From: an uncultured Collinsella sp.
GTDB taxonomy: Bacteria > Actinomycetota > Coriobacteriia > Coriobacteriales > Coriobacteriaceae
Assembly: GCA_900551195.1 (NCBI GenBank)
Contig: URVD01000020.1
Span: 1 to 14,453, forward strand
DNA: 14,453 nt
Direction of reading: 5' to 3'
Shown: in pieces, positions 1 to 6,554 of the stretch
Layout: each line of letters begins with the position of its first letter
How positions within the stretch are numbered: position 1 is the stretch's first letter
Notes under the pieces: generated by a model
Databases searched by the model: none
Seen by the model: the letters and a program-made list of their open reading frames with translations, nothing else
Told to the model about the DNA's origin: nothing
Translations under genes and position numbers: made by a program

Positions 1-904
1 CAGGTACGGAAGAAGAACCGGCAAACTGTGCATCGGAGTGCATACGGCCCATGGTGTCGGTCATGCCGTAAGAGGCAGGGCCGGCGCCCATGTTGTCCGG
101 GTGCAGGGTACGGCCAGTGCCGCCACCAGAAGCGACGGAGAAGTACTTCTTGCCAGCCTCGAGGCGCTCCTTCTTGTAGGTGCCAGCGACGGGGTGCTGG
201 AAGCGCGTGGGGTTGGTGGAGTTACCGGTGATCGAGATGTCGACGTTCTCGTGCCACATGATGGCAACGCCCTCGCGGACGTCGTCGGCGCCGTAGCAGT
301 TGACGGCGGCGCGGGGACCATCGGAGTAGGGGATGGTCTCGACGACCTTGAGCTCGCCCGTGAAGTAGTCGAACTGGGTCTTCACGTAGGTGAAGCCGTT
401 GATGCGGGCGATGATCTGAGCGGCGTCCTTGCCCAGACCGTTGAGGATAACGCGCAGCGGCTTCTTACGAGCCTTGTTGGCGTTCAGAGCCAGGCCGATA
501 GCGCCCTCAGCGGCAGCGAAGGACTCGTGGCCAGCCAGGAAGGCGAAGCACTCGGTGTCGTCGGAGAGCAGCATAGCGCCCAGGTTGCCGTGGCCCAGAC
601 CGACCTTGCGGTCCTCGGCGACGGAGCCGGGAACGGTGAAGGCCTGGATGCCCTCGCCGATGATGGCGGCAGCCTCAGAAGCGGTCTTGGCGCCACGCTT
701 GACAGCGAGAGCGCAGCCGAGGGTGTAGGCCCACTCGGCGTTCTGGAAGGCGATGGACTGGGTGTTGTTGACGATCTCACGCGGGTTGAAGCCCTTGTCG
801 GTGCAGATCTGCAGAGCTTCCTCGAGGGAGGCGATGCCGTTGTCGGCGAGGCACTTGTTGATCTTGTCAGCGCGGCGCTCGTAACCTTCGAACGTAACAG
901 TCAT
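1..904 (-). CDS. GGGtGRT-family protein, 3' end beyond window
   Basis: Reading the minus strand from the ATG at 904 gives 301 uninterrupted codons before the sequence runs off the window at position 1, so the C-terminus is missing. The signature that names the family, GGGTGRT, is at residues 260-266, followed by LHPDNMGAGPASYGMTDTMG. The start is supported by an AGGGAGG ribosome site about 6-12 nt upstream. The gene follows the iron-sulfur scaffold homologue after an 18-nt gap, so the two are almost certainly co-transcribed. There are four scattered cysteines (residues 18, 34, 64, 119) plus C203, no signal peptide and no membrane segment, so it is probably cytosolic. The biochemical role of this family is not known to me. 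Its habitual pairing with a NifU-like scaffold suggests a link to Fe-S metabolism, which is inference. Family assignment is confident; function is not. Confidence 0.88.
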   Translation of the reverse strand, partial: MTVTFEGYERRADKINKCLADNGIASLEEALQICTDKGFNPREIVNNTQSIAFQNAEWAYTLGCALAVKRGAKTASEAAAIIGEGIQAFTVPGSVAEDRKVGLGHGNLGAMLLSDDTECFAFLAGHESFAAAEGAIGLALNANKARKKPLRVILNGLGKDAAQIIARINGFTYVKTQFDYFTGELKVVETIPYSDGPRAAVNCYGADDVREGVAIMWHENVDISITGNSTNPTRFQHPVAGTYKKERLEAGKKYFSVASGGGTGRTLHPDNMGAGPASYGMTDTMGRMHSDAQFAGSSSVP

Positions 905-922
905 AGTTATTTCCCTCCCTTT

Positions 923-1657
923 CTACTCGTGAACCGGGAACACGCTGGCGACGGAGTGAGTCTCCTCGTCGGTGCGCGGGTCGATGTACTTGGCAGCGTT
1001 CTCCCACTGACCATAGTGGCCCATAGCGCCAGCGATGGCCTCCTCGGGGGTCTTGCCGGCCTTGACGGCGTCGGTGAACTTGCCGAGGTTCAGGAACTCG
1101 AATGCGATGATCTCGTTCTTGTCGTTGAGAGCCATGCGGGTGACGTAGCCCTGAGCGAGCTCGAGGTAACGAGCGCCCTTGGCCTTGGTGCCGAACATGG
1201 TGCCGACCTGAGAGCGAAGGCCCTTGCCGAGGTCGTCGAGGGAGGCGCCCACGGGCAGGCCGCCCTCGGAGAACGCGGTCTGGCTGCGGCCGTAAACGAT
1301 CTGCAGGAAAATCTCGCGCATAGCAACGTTGATGGCGTCGCAGACGAGGTCGGTGTTGAGGGCCTCGAGGATGGTCTTACCGGGAAGGATCTCGGAAGCC
1401 ATGGCGGCAGAGTGGGTCATGCCCGAGCAGCCGATGGTCTCAACGAGGGCCTCCTCGATGATGCCGTCCTTGACGTTCAGCGTGAGCTTGCAGGCGCCCT
1501 GCTGAGGTGCGCACCAACCCACACCGTGCGTAAGACCGGAGATGTCGGAAATCTCCTTAGCCTGGACCCACTTGCCCTCCTCGGGGATGGGTGCGGGGCC
1601 GTGGTATGCACCCTTGGCAACGGGGCACATGTTCTCCACTTCCTGTGAGTACTGCAT
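923..1657 (-). CDS. NifU-like iron-sulfur cluster scaffold homologue
   Basis: The product is 244 residues. It carries a NifU/IscU-like core: a first cysteine cluster GWCAPQQGACK (C49, C56), a strand pair KLTLNVKDGIIEEALVET, then IGCSGM (C77), a helix rich in small residues, and C106. C11 lies near the N-terminus. This resembles scaffolds that hold a nascent Fe-S cluster, but the protein is about 100 residues longer than IscU/SufU, with an extra C-terminal region (about residues 125-244) that I cannot assign. The ATG at 1657 was chosen because GGAGAGG lies just upstream; a longer open frame reaching 2008 has no comparable site and runs through AT-rich leader sequence. It is the first gene of a two-gene operon with the GGGtGRT gene. 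It is not the SUF scaffold, which is encoded separately at 3534-3968. Scaffold homology is seen; the client proteins are unknown. Confidence 0.85.
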   Translation of the reverse strand: MQYSQEVENMCPVAKGAYHGPAPIPEEGKWVQAKEISDISGLTHGVGWCAPQQGACKLTLNVKDGIIEEALVETIGCSGMTHSAAMASEILPGKTILEALNTDLVCDAINVAMREIFLQIVYGRSQTAFSEGGLPVGASLDDLGKGLRSQVGTMFGTKAKGARYLELAQGYVTRMALNDKNEIIAFEFLNLGKFTDAVKAGKTPEEAIAGAMGHYGQWENAAKYIDPRTDEETHSVASVFPVHE

Positions 1658-2060
1658 GCCTCTCCTCTCTATCGTGTTGGCGTCCCGTCTGGGGGTCGTG
1701 GCTGGCGATTGCCGGGCGACCCTTCGAAAGGGACATGACATGCAGCCCCTATAATACCGCGAAATGCACGGAATATTCGGCGAACGGCTCAGTTTTCGTA
1801 GCGAGAAGTCCTGAAGTTTTAATTGAAACGGTTTAACTCTATGTTCTGTGGTCGTGAACTTCCGTAGAGGGGGTCCGTCTTGGGCAAGCTTTTGGTCCGC
1901 TCTTGCAAGCGTTGCAGTGGTTGACCTGTTGCAACGGTGCCGTTCGCCGCCTGTTTGCTGCCTTTGGCTGCGCGAGCGTATTGTTTTGCGTGAATGTTTT
2001 GATGGCACGCTTCAATCGTGCTGTATTGGATGGTAAGCAGATCCCGGCGAAGGGAGCGCC
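1658..2060. other. Intergenic region between divergent scaffold and RAYT genes
   Basis: About 400 bp with no convincing gene. The left part (1658-1850) is AT-richer and should carry the promoter and leader of the minus-strand scaffold operon. The right part holds small inverted repeats only: GTTGCAAC palindrome near 1928-1935 and GCACG/CGTGC with a 7-nt loop near 2005-2021. Short open frames here lack ribosome sites and recognisable protein features. Confidence 0.5.
1751..1756 (-). promoter_or_regulatory. Possible -10 element for the scaffold/GGGtGRT operon
   Basis: On the minus strand the sequence reads GGTATTATAGGGG, with TATTAT matching the -10 consensus at five of six positions. No good -35 hexamer lies 16-19 bp upstream. 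Initiation here would give a leader of about 85 nt containing a small CCCTT/AAGGG hairpin at 1720-1732. The run also reads TATAAT on the plus strand, so direction is not certain. Confidence 0.3.
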
Positions 2061-2873
2061 ATGCAGCGCGTTTGGAGAACGGTTACCGGCTTTTACCATG
2101 CCTGTGCTCGCGGTGTGGGCAAACAGCTCATCTTTGAGAGCGATGAAGACCGGTGGGAGTTTTTGGAGCTGATGCGCGAGTGCTGTCGGGAGGAGGGTGT
2201 GACGGTTATCGCCTGGTGCCTTATGGGCAATCACGTGCATTTGGTGCTTACAGATTACGAGGACAGGATGAGCGCGGCGATGCACCGGTTGCTTTTGACG
2301 TACGCGCGGCGGTTCAATAAACGCACGGGGCGCACAGGGCATCTGTTCCAGAACCGTTTTGACCGGCGCTCGCTCGATACCGATTGGCAGGTGATGGAGG
2401 CTATTCGCTCCGTACACGCCGATCCGCAGGAGGTGGGCGTTAGCCTAATCGAGCGTTATCCCTGGAGCAGCTTTGCGGAACATCTGCGCTCTTACGACTG
2501 TGATGCGGCCGATGCCGCGAGGGGATTTTCTGATCCTTCTTGCGTGCTTGAACTTTTTGGTTCTGCCGAGGGCTTTATTGCCTATTCGCTTTCGACGCCG
2601 GACGGTAGCGAGCCGGCGCTGTGCGATATGAAAGAGACAGAGTGGGAACGCCACGCCTTTGCCGACAAGTTGGCGAAGAGCCTCGGGGTTCCGCTCAATG
2701 TGGTTAAAACTGCACCGCCGGCGCAGCGCGATACCGTTATTGTTGGATTGAGCAATGCCGGCTTTACGGTGCGCCAGATTGAGCGGTATACCGGGATTGG
2801 CAAAAGTACCGTCTCTCGTATCGTGCGCGCCCGCGCGCGAACGGCGATGCGGGCTGGCGGAAACGTGATGTAA
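2061..2873 (+). CDS. REP-associated tyrosine transposase (RAYT, IS200-like Y1 family)
   Basis: A 270-residue protein of the Y1 single-strand transposase superfamily. The N-terminus has the family pattern FYHACARGVGKQLIF...D.DR..FL (residues 11-35). The metal-binding HUH motif is NHVHLVL (H58, H60). The likely catalytic tyrosine is Y81 in YARRFNKRTGRTGHLFQNRF, and VHADPQ...YPWSSF (119-138) is also typical. A C-terminal helix-turn-helix (about 228-258, NAGFTVRQIERYTGIGKSTVSR) fits the RAYT subgroup with added DNA-binding domain. AGGGAG lies 5-10 nt upstream of the ATG, and an in-frame stop just upstream (2034-2036) excludes a longer form. All key residues are present, so it is probably intact. 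It stands alone, without a partner TnpB and without obvious IS ends. RAYTs are generally single-copy, domesticated and act on REP palindromes; whether cognate REPs exist here is not established. Confidence 0.88.
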   Translation: MQRVWRTVTGFYHACARGVGKQLIFESDEDRWEFLELMRECCREEGVTVIAWCLMGNHVHLVLTDYEDRMSAAMHRLLLTYARRFNKRTGRTGHLFQNRFDRRSLDTDWQVMEAIRSVHADPQEVGVSLIERYPWSSFAEHLRSYDCDAADAARGFSDPSCVLELFGSAEGFIAYSLSTPDGSEPALCDMKETEWERHAFADKLAKSLGVPLNVVKTAPPAQRDTVIVGLSNAGFTVRQIERYTGIGKSTVSRIVRARARTAMRAGGNVM

Positions 2874-3478
2874 GGTCGCCTGTTCATCGCAGCTGGGGTC
2901 GTCCATACGCCGCAACCAGCGTTCAAAAGCTTGGTACGGTAACTGCACTTCTTAATATGCATAGAACAATCGTCATCTTGCATAAAATAACGGCTCGGTC
3001 CGGGTTTGCCCGTGCCTACCCCCGTCTGCGCCGTGCAAAAAACGGAGTTTTCAGCATCGTGTTGCTGTCGGCACCGCCGCAATCTTGCAACATACGGGTC
3101 CCGAAGCTATTGATTCCCGCCGTTGCGCCCCCGAAGCACGTGCCTGCGTCCCGTCAGACCGCGATGCTTGTTCTAAAACACAATATATATGCGCCTAAAG
3201 ACGTTGATTAACGCTTTCGATGCGTATACACACAGCTTGGCGTGCTGAATACTCGCAAAAATGCACGCCGCTCCCTATGGGACCCGTCTGCGGCAGGCGC
3301 GAAGCGAGTCGGAGCTTCGCAGAACGGGGCTTGGCGCATTGCTTGGCGGGCCCGGGGCCCTGCCGCAGGCCTTTGGTGCTGTGGAAAACGCCCGTGCTCG
3401 CGTCTGGCTGTGTGGCAAATGTCAGACGGGGCGCCGGACGCGCGGACTTTGTGCGTTCGCGCTCATTAGGTAAAAACA
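2874..3478. other. Non-coding region downstream of RAYT
   Basis: About 600 bp separating the plus-strand RAYT from the end of the minus-strand SUF operon, which converge on it. Open frames on both strands are short, arginine- or proline-rich and lack ribosome sites or recognisable motifs, so I call no gene. An AT-rich patch at 3175-3215 contains ATATATAT. The right-hand part (3240-3470) is GC-rich with nested inverted repeats. It could be a decayed gene, a dispersed repeat or a structured RNA; the sequence alone does not decide. Confidence 0.5.
3288..3368. repeat. Nested inverted repeats downstream of RAYT
   Basis: An outer 10-bp perfect inverted repeat, CTGCGGCAGG (3288-3297) and CCTGCCGCAG (3359-3368), encloses an inner 7-bp one, GCGAAGC (3299-3305) and GCTTCGC (3314-3320), with an 8-nt loop. 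GGGCCCGGGGCCC lies at 3348-3360. As RNA or single-stranded DNA this could fold into a branched structure. It is a candidate RAYT target or a structured RNA, but there is no T-tract, so it is not a terminator. Confidence 0.4.
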
Positions 3479-3501
3479 GAGCCGCCCGTATCGGGCGGCT
3501 C
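3472..3501 (-). terminator. Intrinsic terminator of the SUF operon
   Basis: A perfect 10-bp stem GAGCCGCCCG / CGGGCGGCTC (3479-3488 and 3492-3501) closes a 3-nt loop. On the minus strand it is followed by TGTTTTTA (the A-run at 3472-3476 read in reverse). It begins 32 nt after the sufU stop, and there is no T-run in the plus direction. Confidence 0.9.
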
Positions 3502-3533
3502 GGCAATCAAAAACCTTGGATTCGGGGCATAAA

Positions 3534-3968
3534 CTACTGGTTTGTTTGCCCCTCGAGCATGCCGTCGAGGGTGCGCCAGGCGAGCTCGGCGCACTTGACG
3601 CGGGCGGGCATGTGCGAGATGTCCTGGAGCTGGGCGGCTTCGTCCAGGTCTTCCAGGTCCTCCTCGGAGAGCTGCTCGCCGCGGATCATGGCGAGGAAGA
3701 GCTCTGCCAGGCGGTGAGCTTCCTCGACGGTCTCGCCGGTGATGAGGTCGGCCATGATGTCGGCACTGGCCTGACTGATGGCGCAGCCGTGGCCGGTAAA
3801 GGAGGCCTCCTCGATCACGCCGTTCTCGACGCGCAGCTGCAGGGTGAGCTCGTCGCCGCAGCTGGGGTTGATGCCGTCGTGCTCGTGCGTGGGGGCGTCC
3901 ATCTCGTACTTGTAGTCAGGGTGCGAGTTATGCTCCATAAACGTGGTGGAGGTGTACAGATTACCCAT
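3534..3968 (-). CDS. sufU: SufU, iron-sulfur assembly sulfurtransferase/scaffold
   Basis: A 144-residue SufU, the usual length for the family. The three conserved cysteines are present: C37 in NPSCGDEL (with D39), C62 in HGCAISQASADIM, and C126 in RVKCAELAW. The 63-residue spacing between the second and third cysteines carries the insertion that separates SufU from IscU. In Gram-positive bacteria SufU is a zinc protein that takes persulfide sulfur from SufS and passes it to SufBCD. The ATG at 3968 lies inside the 3' end of sufS (8-nt overlap) and has GGAG 8 nt upstream. An internal ATG at 3938 lacks a ribosome site, and a longer frame to 4073 is an overprint of sufS. It is the last gene of the operon, followed by the terminator at 3472-3501. 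Confidence 0.95.
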   Translation of the reverse strand: MGNLYTSTTFMEHNSHPDYKYEMDAPTHEHDGINPSCGDELTLQLRVENGVIEEASFTGHGCAISQASADIMADLITGETVEEAHRLAELFLAMIRGEQLSEEDLEDLDEAAQLQDISHMPARVKCAELAWRTLDGMLEGQTNQ

Positions 3969-5286
3969 TGAACGTGCTCCAAACGTGATGCAGGCCGGCG
4001 ATGAACTTGTCGATGTCGGCCTTGTCGTTGTAGAAGGCCACGCTGGCGCGGCAACAAGCAAGGTTTTCGACACCCAGCCAGGTAAGCAGCGGCTGCGCGC
4101 AGTGGTGACCGGCGCGGATGCAGACGCCGTCCATGTCCATGATGCTCGCGACGTCGTGCGGGTGGATGCCCTTGACGTTAAAGCTCACAACGCCGTGGTG
4201 GTTGTCCCAATAGATGGAGCCGATGATTTGGACAAAGTCGAGCTGCATGAGTTCGCCCATCAGATAGTGGACGAGTGCCTGCTCGCGGGCCTGGATGTTC
4301 TCGTAACCCACCGTGTTGACCAGGTAGTCGAGTGCCGCGCCCGTGGCGAAGATGCCGGCGGCGTCCTGTGTGCCGGCCTCGAATTTCTCGGGAACGGGCG
4401 CCCAGACGGCGTCCTGCTCGGTAACAGATTCGATCATCTCGCCGCCGGTGAGCATGGGCGGCATGGCGTTGAACAGGTCCATCTTGCCCCACAGCACGCC
4501 GATGCCCATGGGGCCCATGGCCTTGTGCGCGCTAAAGGCAAAGAAGTCGGCGCCCAGGTCGGCCACATCGACCGGCATGTGCGGCAGCGACTGCGCGCCG
4601 TCGACGACCAGGTAGCCGCCGTACTTGTGTACGAGCTTGCCGAGGTTCTTGACCGGGTTCTCGACGCCCAGCACGTTAGAGACCTGACCCACGGCCAGAA
4701 TCTTGGTCTTGGGACCCACCTTGGCCAGGACCTCCTCGGTGGTGAGCTGGCCGGTCTTGGTGGGATAGAGGTAGACGAGCTTGGCACCGGTCTCGCGGCA
4801 GACCTGCTGCCACGGAATCAGGTTGGAGTGGTGCTCCATGATGGTGATGACGACCTCGTCGCCGGGCTCCAGCACCGTGGGCGCAAAGCTCTTAGCGACC
4901 AGGTTGAGCGACTCGCTGGTGTTGCGGGTGAAGACGACTTCGTTGGCCTGGGCGGCGCCGATGAGGTCGGCGATCTGCTGGCGGACCTTGGCGATGGCAT
5001 CGGTGGCCTCGACGGACAGCGAATACAGGCCGCGCAGGGGGTTGGCGTTCATGCGCTGGTAGAAGCCGCGTTCGGCGTCGAGCACACGGGCAGGGCGCTG
5101 CGCGGTGGCGGCGCTATCGAGGAAGGCGATCTCGGGGTGTTGCTGGAACAGCGGGAACTGTGCCTTGTATGGATTAGTCTCGATGTCGACGGTGGGCCAG
5201 CCGCGCGAGGCCTCGTCGCTGGCGTCGAGCTCCATGGGCTCGGGGGCGGTGCAGGTATCGCATTTAACGTGCTCGGTATCGATCAT
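3961..5286 (-). CDS. sufS: SufS cysteine desulfurase with CxxC N-terminal extension
   Basis: A 441-residue class V aminotransferase-fold, PLP-dependent cysteine desulfurase that converts cysteine to alanine and loads sulfur as a persulfide. Visible motifs: LDSAATAQRP (56-65), EHHSNLIPWQ (151-160), VVDGAQSLPHMPVDV (227-241), the PLP lysine K255 in FSAHKAMGPMGIGVL, and the sulfur-carrying C396 in RAGHHCAQPL. Recognisable SufS sequence starts around residue 38; before it lies an extra segment containing KCDTC (C9, C12), unusual for SufS. The start overlaps the sufD stop as ATGA (4 nt) and the stop overlaps sufU by 8 nt, so translation is probably coupled. SufU is the expected sulfur acceptor. 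A start inside the extension is possible, but the ATGA overlap favours the long form. Confidence 0.96.
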   Translation of the reverse strand: MIDTEHVKCDTCTAPEPMELDASDEASRGWPTVDIETNPYKAQFPLFQQHPEIAFLDSAATAQRPARVLDAERGFYQRMNANPLRGLYSLSVEATDAIAKVRQQIADLIGAAQANEVVFTRNTSESLNLVAKSFAPTVLEPGDEVVITIMEHHSNLIPWQQVCRETGAKLVYLYPTKTGQLTTEEVLAKVGPKTKILAVGQVSNVLGVENPVKNLGKLVHKYGGYLVVDGAQSLPHMPVDVADLGADFFAFSAHKAMGPMGIGVLWGKMDLFNAMPPMLTGGEMIESVTEQDAVWAPVPEKFEAGTQDAAGIFATGAALDYLVNTVGYENIQAREQALVHYLMGELMQLDFVQIIGSIYWDNHHGVVSFNVKGIHPHDVASIMDMDGVCIRAGHHCAQPLLTWLGVENLACCRASVAFYNDKADIDKFIAGLHHVWSTFNG

Positions 5287-6554
5287 GCGAGCTCCTCTTC
5301 AAAGTTATCGATCAGGTTGTTGCCCAGGCGGACGACGGCGGCGCGGGTGCGCTCATCGGTGGCGGAAAGCGCGGCGTCCTCCAGCTTGGCGCGGATGAAC
5401 AGATCCTCGGCGGCGTTTTGGTCAAGGCCGCGGCAGGCGAGGTAGAACAGCTGCTCGTCGCGGACGTGACCGATGGTGGCGCCGTGGTTGCCGGCGACGT
5501 CGTCCTCGTCGCACAGGATGACGGGGACGGTCTTGTTGTCGACGCCCTTGTTGGCGAGCAGCACGGTCTCGCGCTCGGTGCCGGTTGCGCCCTTGCAACC
5601 GTGCACGAGGTCGATGGTGCCGCGGTAGACCTTCTTGGACGTGCCGGTCAGCACGCCGTTGGCGTCGATCTCGCACTCGGTCTTGCGGCCGCGGTGGCGC
5701 AACTCGTAGTTAAAGTCGCGCACCTGCTCGCGGGCGCCCAGGTAATCGGTATCGATGGTGACCTTGGCGGTATCGCCCAGCAGGTCGCCGGCAAGGCCGG
5801 TGGCGCTGGCGCCGGCACCCAGGACGGTGTGCTGCACGTTGACGCGCGCGCCCTCGTCCAGGAACAGGCCGGTGTCGTCGAGCGCGATCCAGCTGTCGTC
5901 GAGCGTCTGCGTGCAGGTCGCATTGACGGTGGCGTACTCGTGGGCGCACACGCGCAGCACGGAGCCCACGACGCCCTCGCCGGTAACGGGGGAGTCCAGG
6001 GCGATCTGCAAGTCGAGCGTTGCCTGCGGGCGGGCGACGACATCGATGGCGGCAATCGCAGCCGCTGCGTCGACGCCACTCACGCGCACGGTAGCCGTGA
6101 CGTGCTTGTATGCGGGCACATCGATGACGATGCGCTTGGTAGCGTGGTCGGTCAAGTAGGTGTAGGCAGCCTCGCCCATGCCGGTCTCGAATGCCTCGGC
6201 GGGGGAAAGTTCCTCCTCGAGCTTGATGGCGCCGGCCTGGTAGACGGAGGTAGCGGGCACGTCGAGCTCGGTCTCGGGCGTGATGCGGGCGCGATCGGCG
6301 GCATCACCGGGGGCAGCGGCACGGCGCTCGGGGAAGCGCTCGGCCATGGCTTCCATGGCGGCGTCGAAGGCGTCGGCCGTGCCGGCAAACTGCTCGTCCA
6401 GGCCCTCGACCTCAACGGCCTCGGCGGGAGCGGTGACAAGCTCGTCCGAAAGCTCGAGCTTGGTCTGGTTCATCTTGAGCCAACCCCAAGTTGCTGCCGG
6501 CATAGCGTTGACCTGCTCGAGCGTGGTGGCAGCGGTGTTGGTTTCCTGTTTCAT
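5283..6554 (-). CDS. sufD: SufD, Fe-S assembly scaffold subunit
   Basis: A 423-residue SufD, partner of SufB in the SufBC2D complex. The N-terminal half is variable and acidic/alanine-rich. The C-terminal half shows the SufB/SufD beta-helix core, ending in the conserved block NHGATIGHVRDEQLFYLACRGLD (residues 356-378) with H357 at the position of the conserved SufD histidine. The ATG at 6554 overlaps the sufB TAA by one base (TAATG), with AAGGAG about 10 nt upstream. The frame stays open far upstream through sufB; that part is a shadow and was excluded. As is usual for SufD, it is less conserved than SufB. Confidence 0.93.
   Translation of the reverse strand: MKQETNTAATTLEQVNAMPAATWGWLKMNQTKLELSDELVTAPAEAVEVEGLDEQFAGTADAFDAAMEAMAERFPERRAAAPGDAADRARITPETELDVPATSVYQAGAIKLEEELSPAEAFETGMGEAAYTYLTDHATKRIVIDVPAYKHVTATVRVSGVDAAAAIAAIDVVARPQATLDLQIALDSPVTGEGVVGSVLRVCAHEYATVNATCTQTLDDSWIALDDTGLFLDEGARVNVQHTVLGAGASATGLAGDLLGDTAKVTIDTDYLGAREQVRDFNYELRHRGRKTECEIDANGVLTGTSKKVYRGTIDLVHGCKGATGTERETVLLANKGVDNKTVPVILCDEDDVAGNHGATIGHVRDEQLFYLACRGLDQNAAEDLFIRAKLEDAALSATDERTRAAVVRLGNNLIDNFEEELA

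Noticed and set aside
38..1648. 536-codon open frame on the plus strand opposite the scaffold and GGGtGRT genes
   Set aside because: It is antisense to two recognisable genes, is Val/Gly/Ala/Asp-rich in the way mirror frames of high-GC genes are, and has no family motif. The long plus-strand frames at 3943-5445, 5418-6704 and 6743-7804 opposite the SUF genes are the same artefact.
923..2008. Longer 361-codon form of the scaffold homologue
   Set aside because: The extra N-terminal residues are basic, unconserved-looking and have no ribosome site, whereas the ATG at 1657 has GGAGAGG directly upstream.
2957..3211. 84-codon plus-strand frame downstream of RAYT
   Set aside because: No ribosome site, no recognisable domain and atypical composition for this genome's genes.
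3195..3506. 103-codon minus-strand frame that would end near the AT-rich patch
   Set aside because: Its start lies inside the SUF terminator, it has no ribosome site, and its Arg/Pro/Ala-rich sequence resembles random translation of GC-rich DNA.
3539..3552. 14-nt sequence GGTTTGTTTGCCCC at the sufU end, repeated at 8923-8936 in the long hairpin
   Set aside because: One such match is close to chance expectation for a window this size, and the first copy simply encodes the last residues of SufU.
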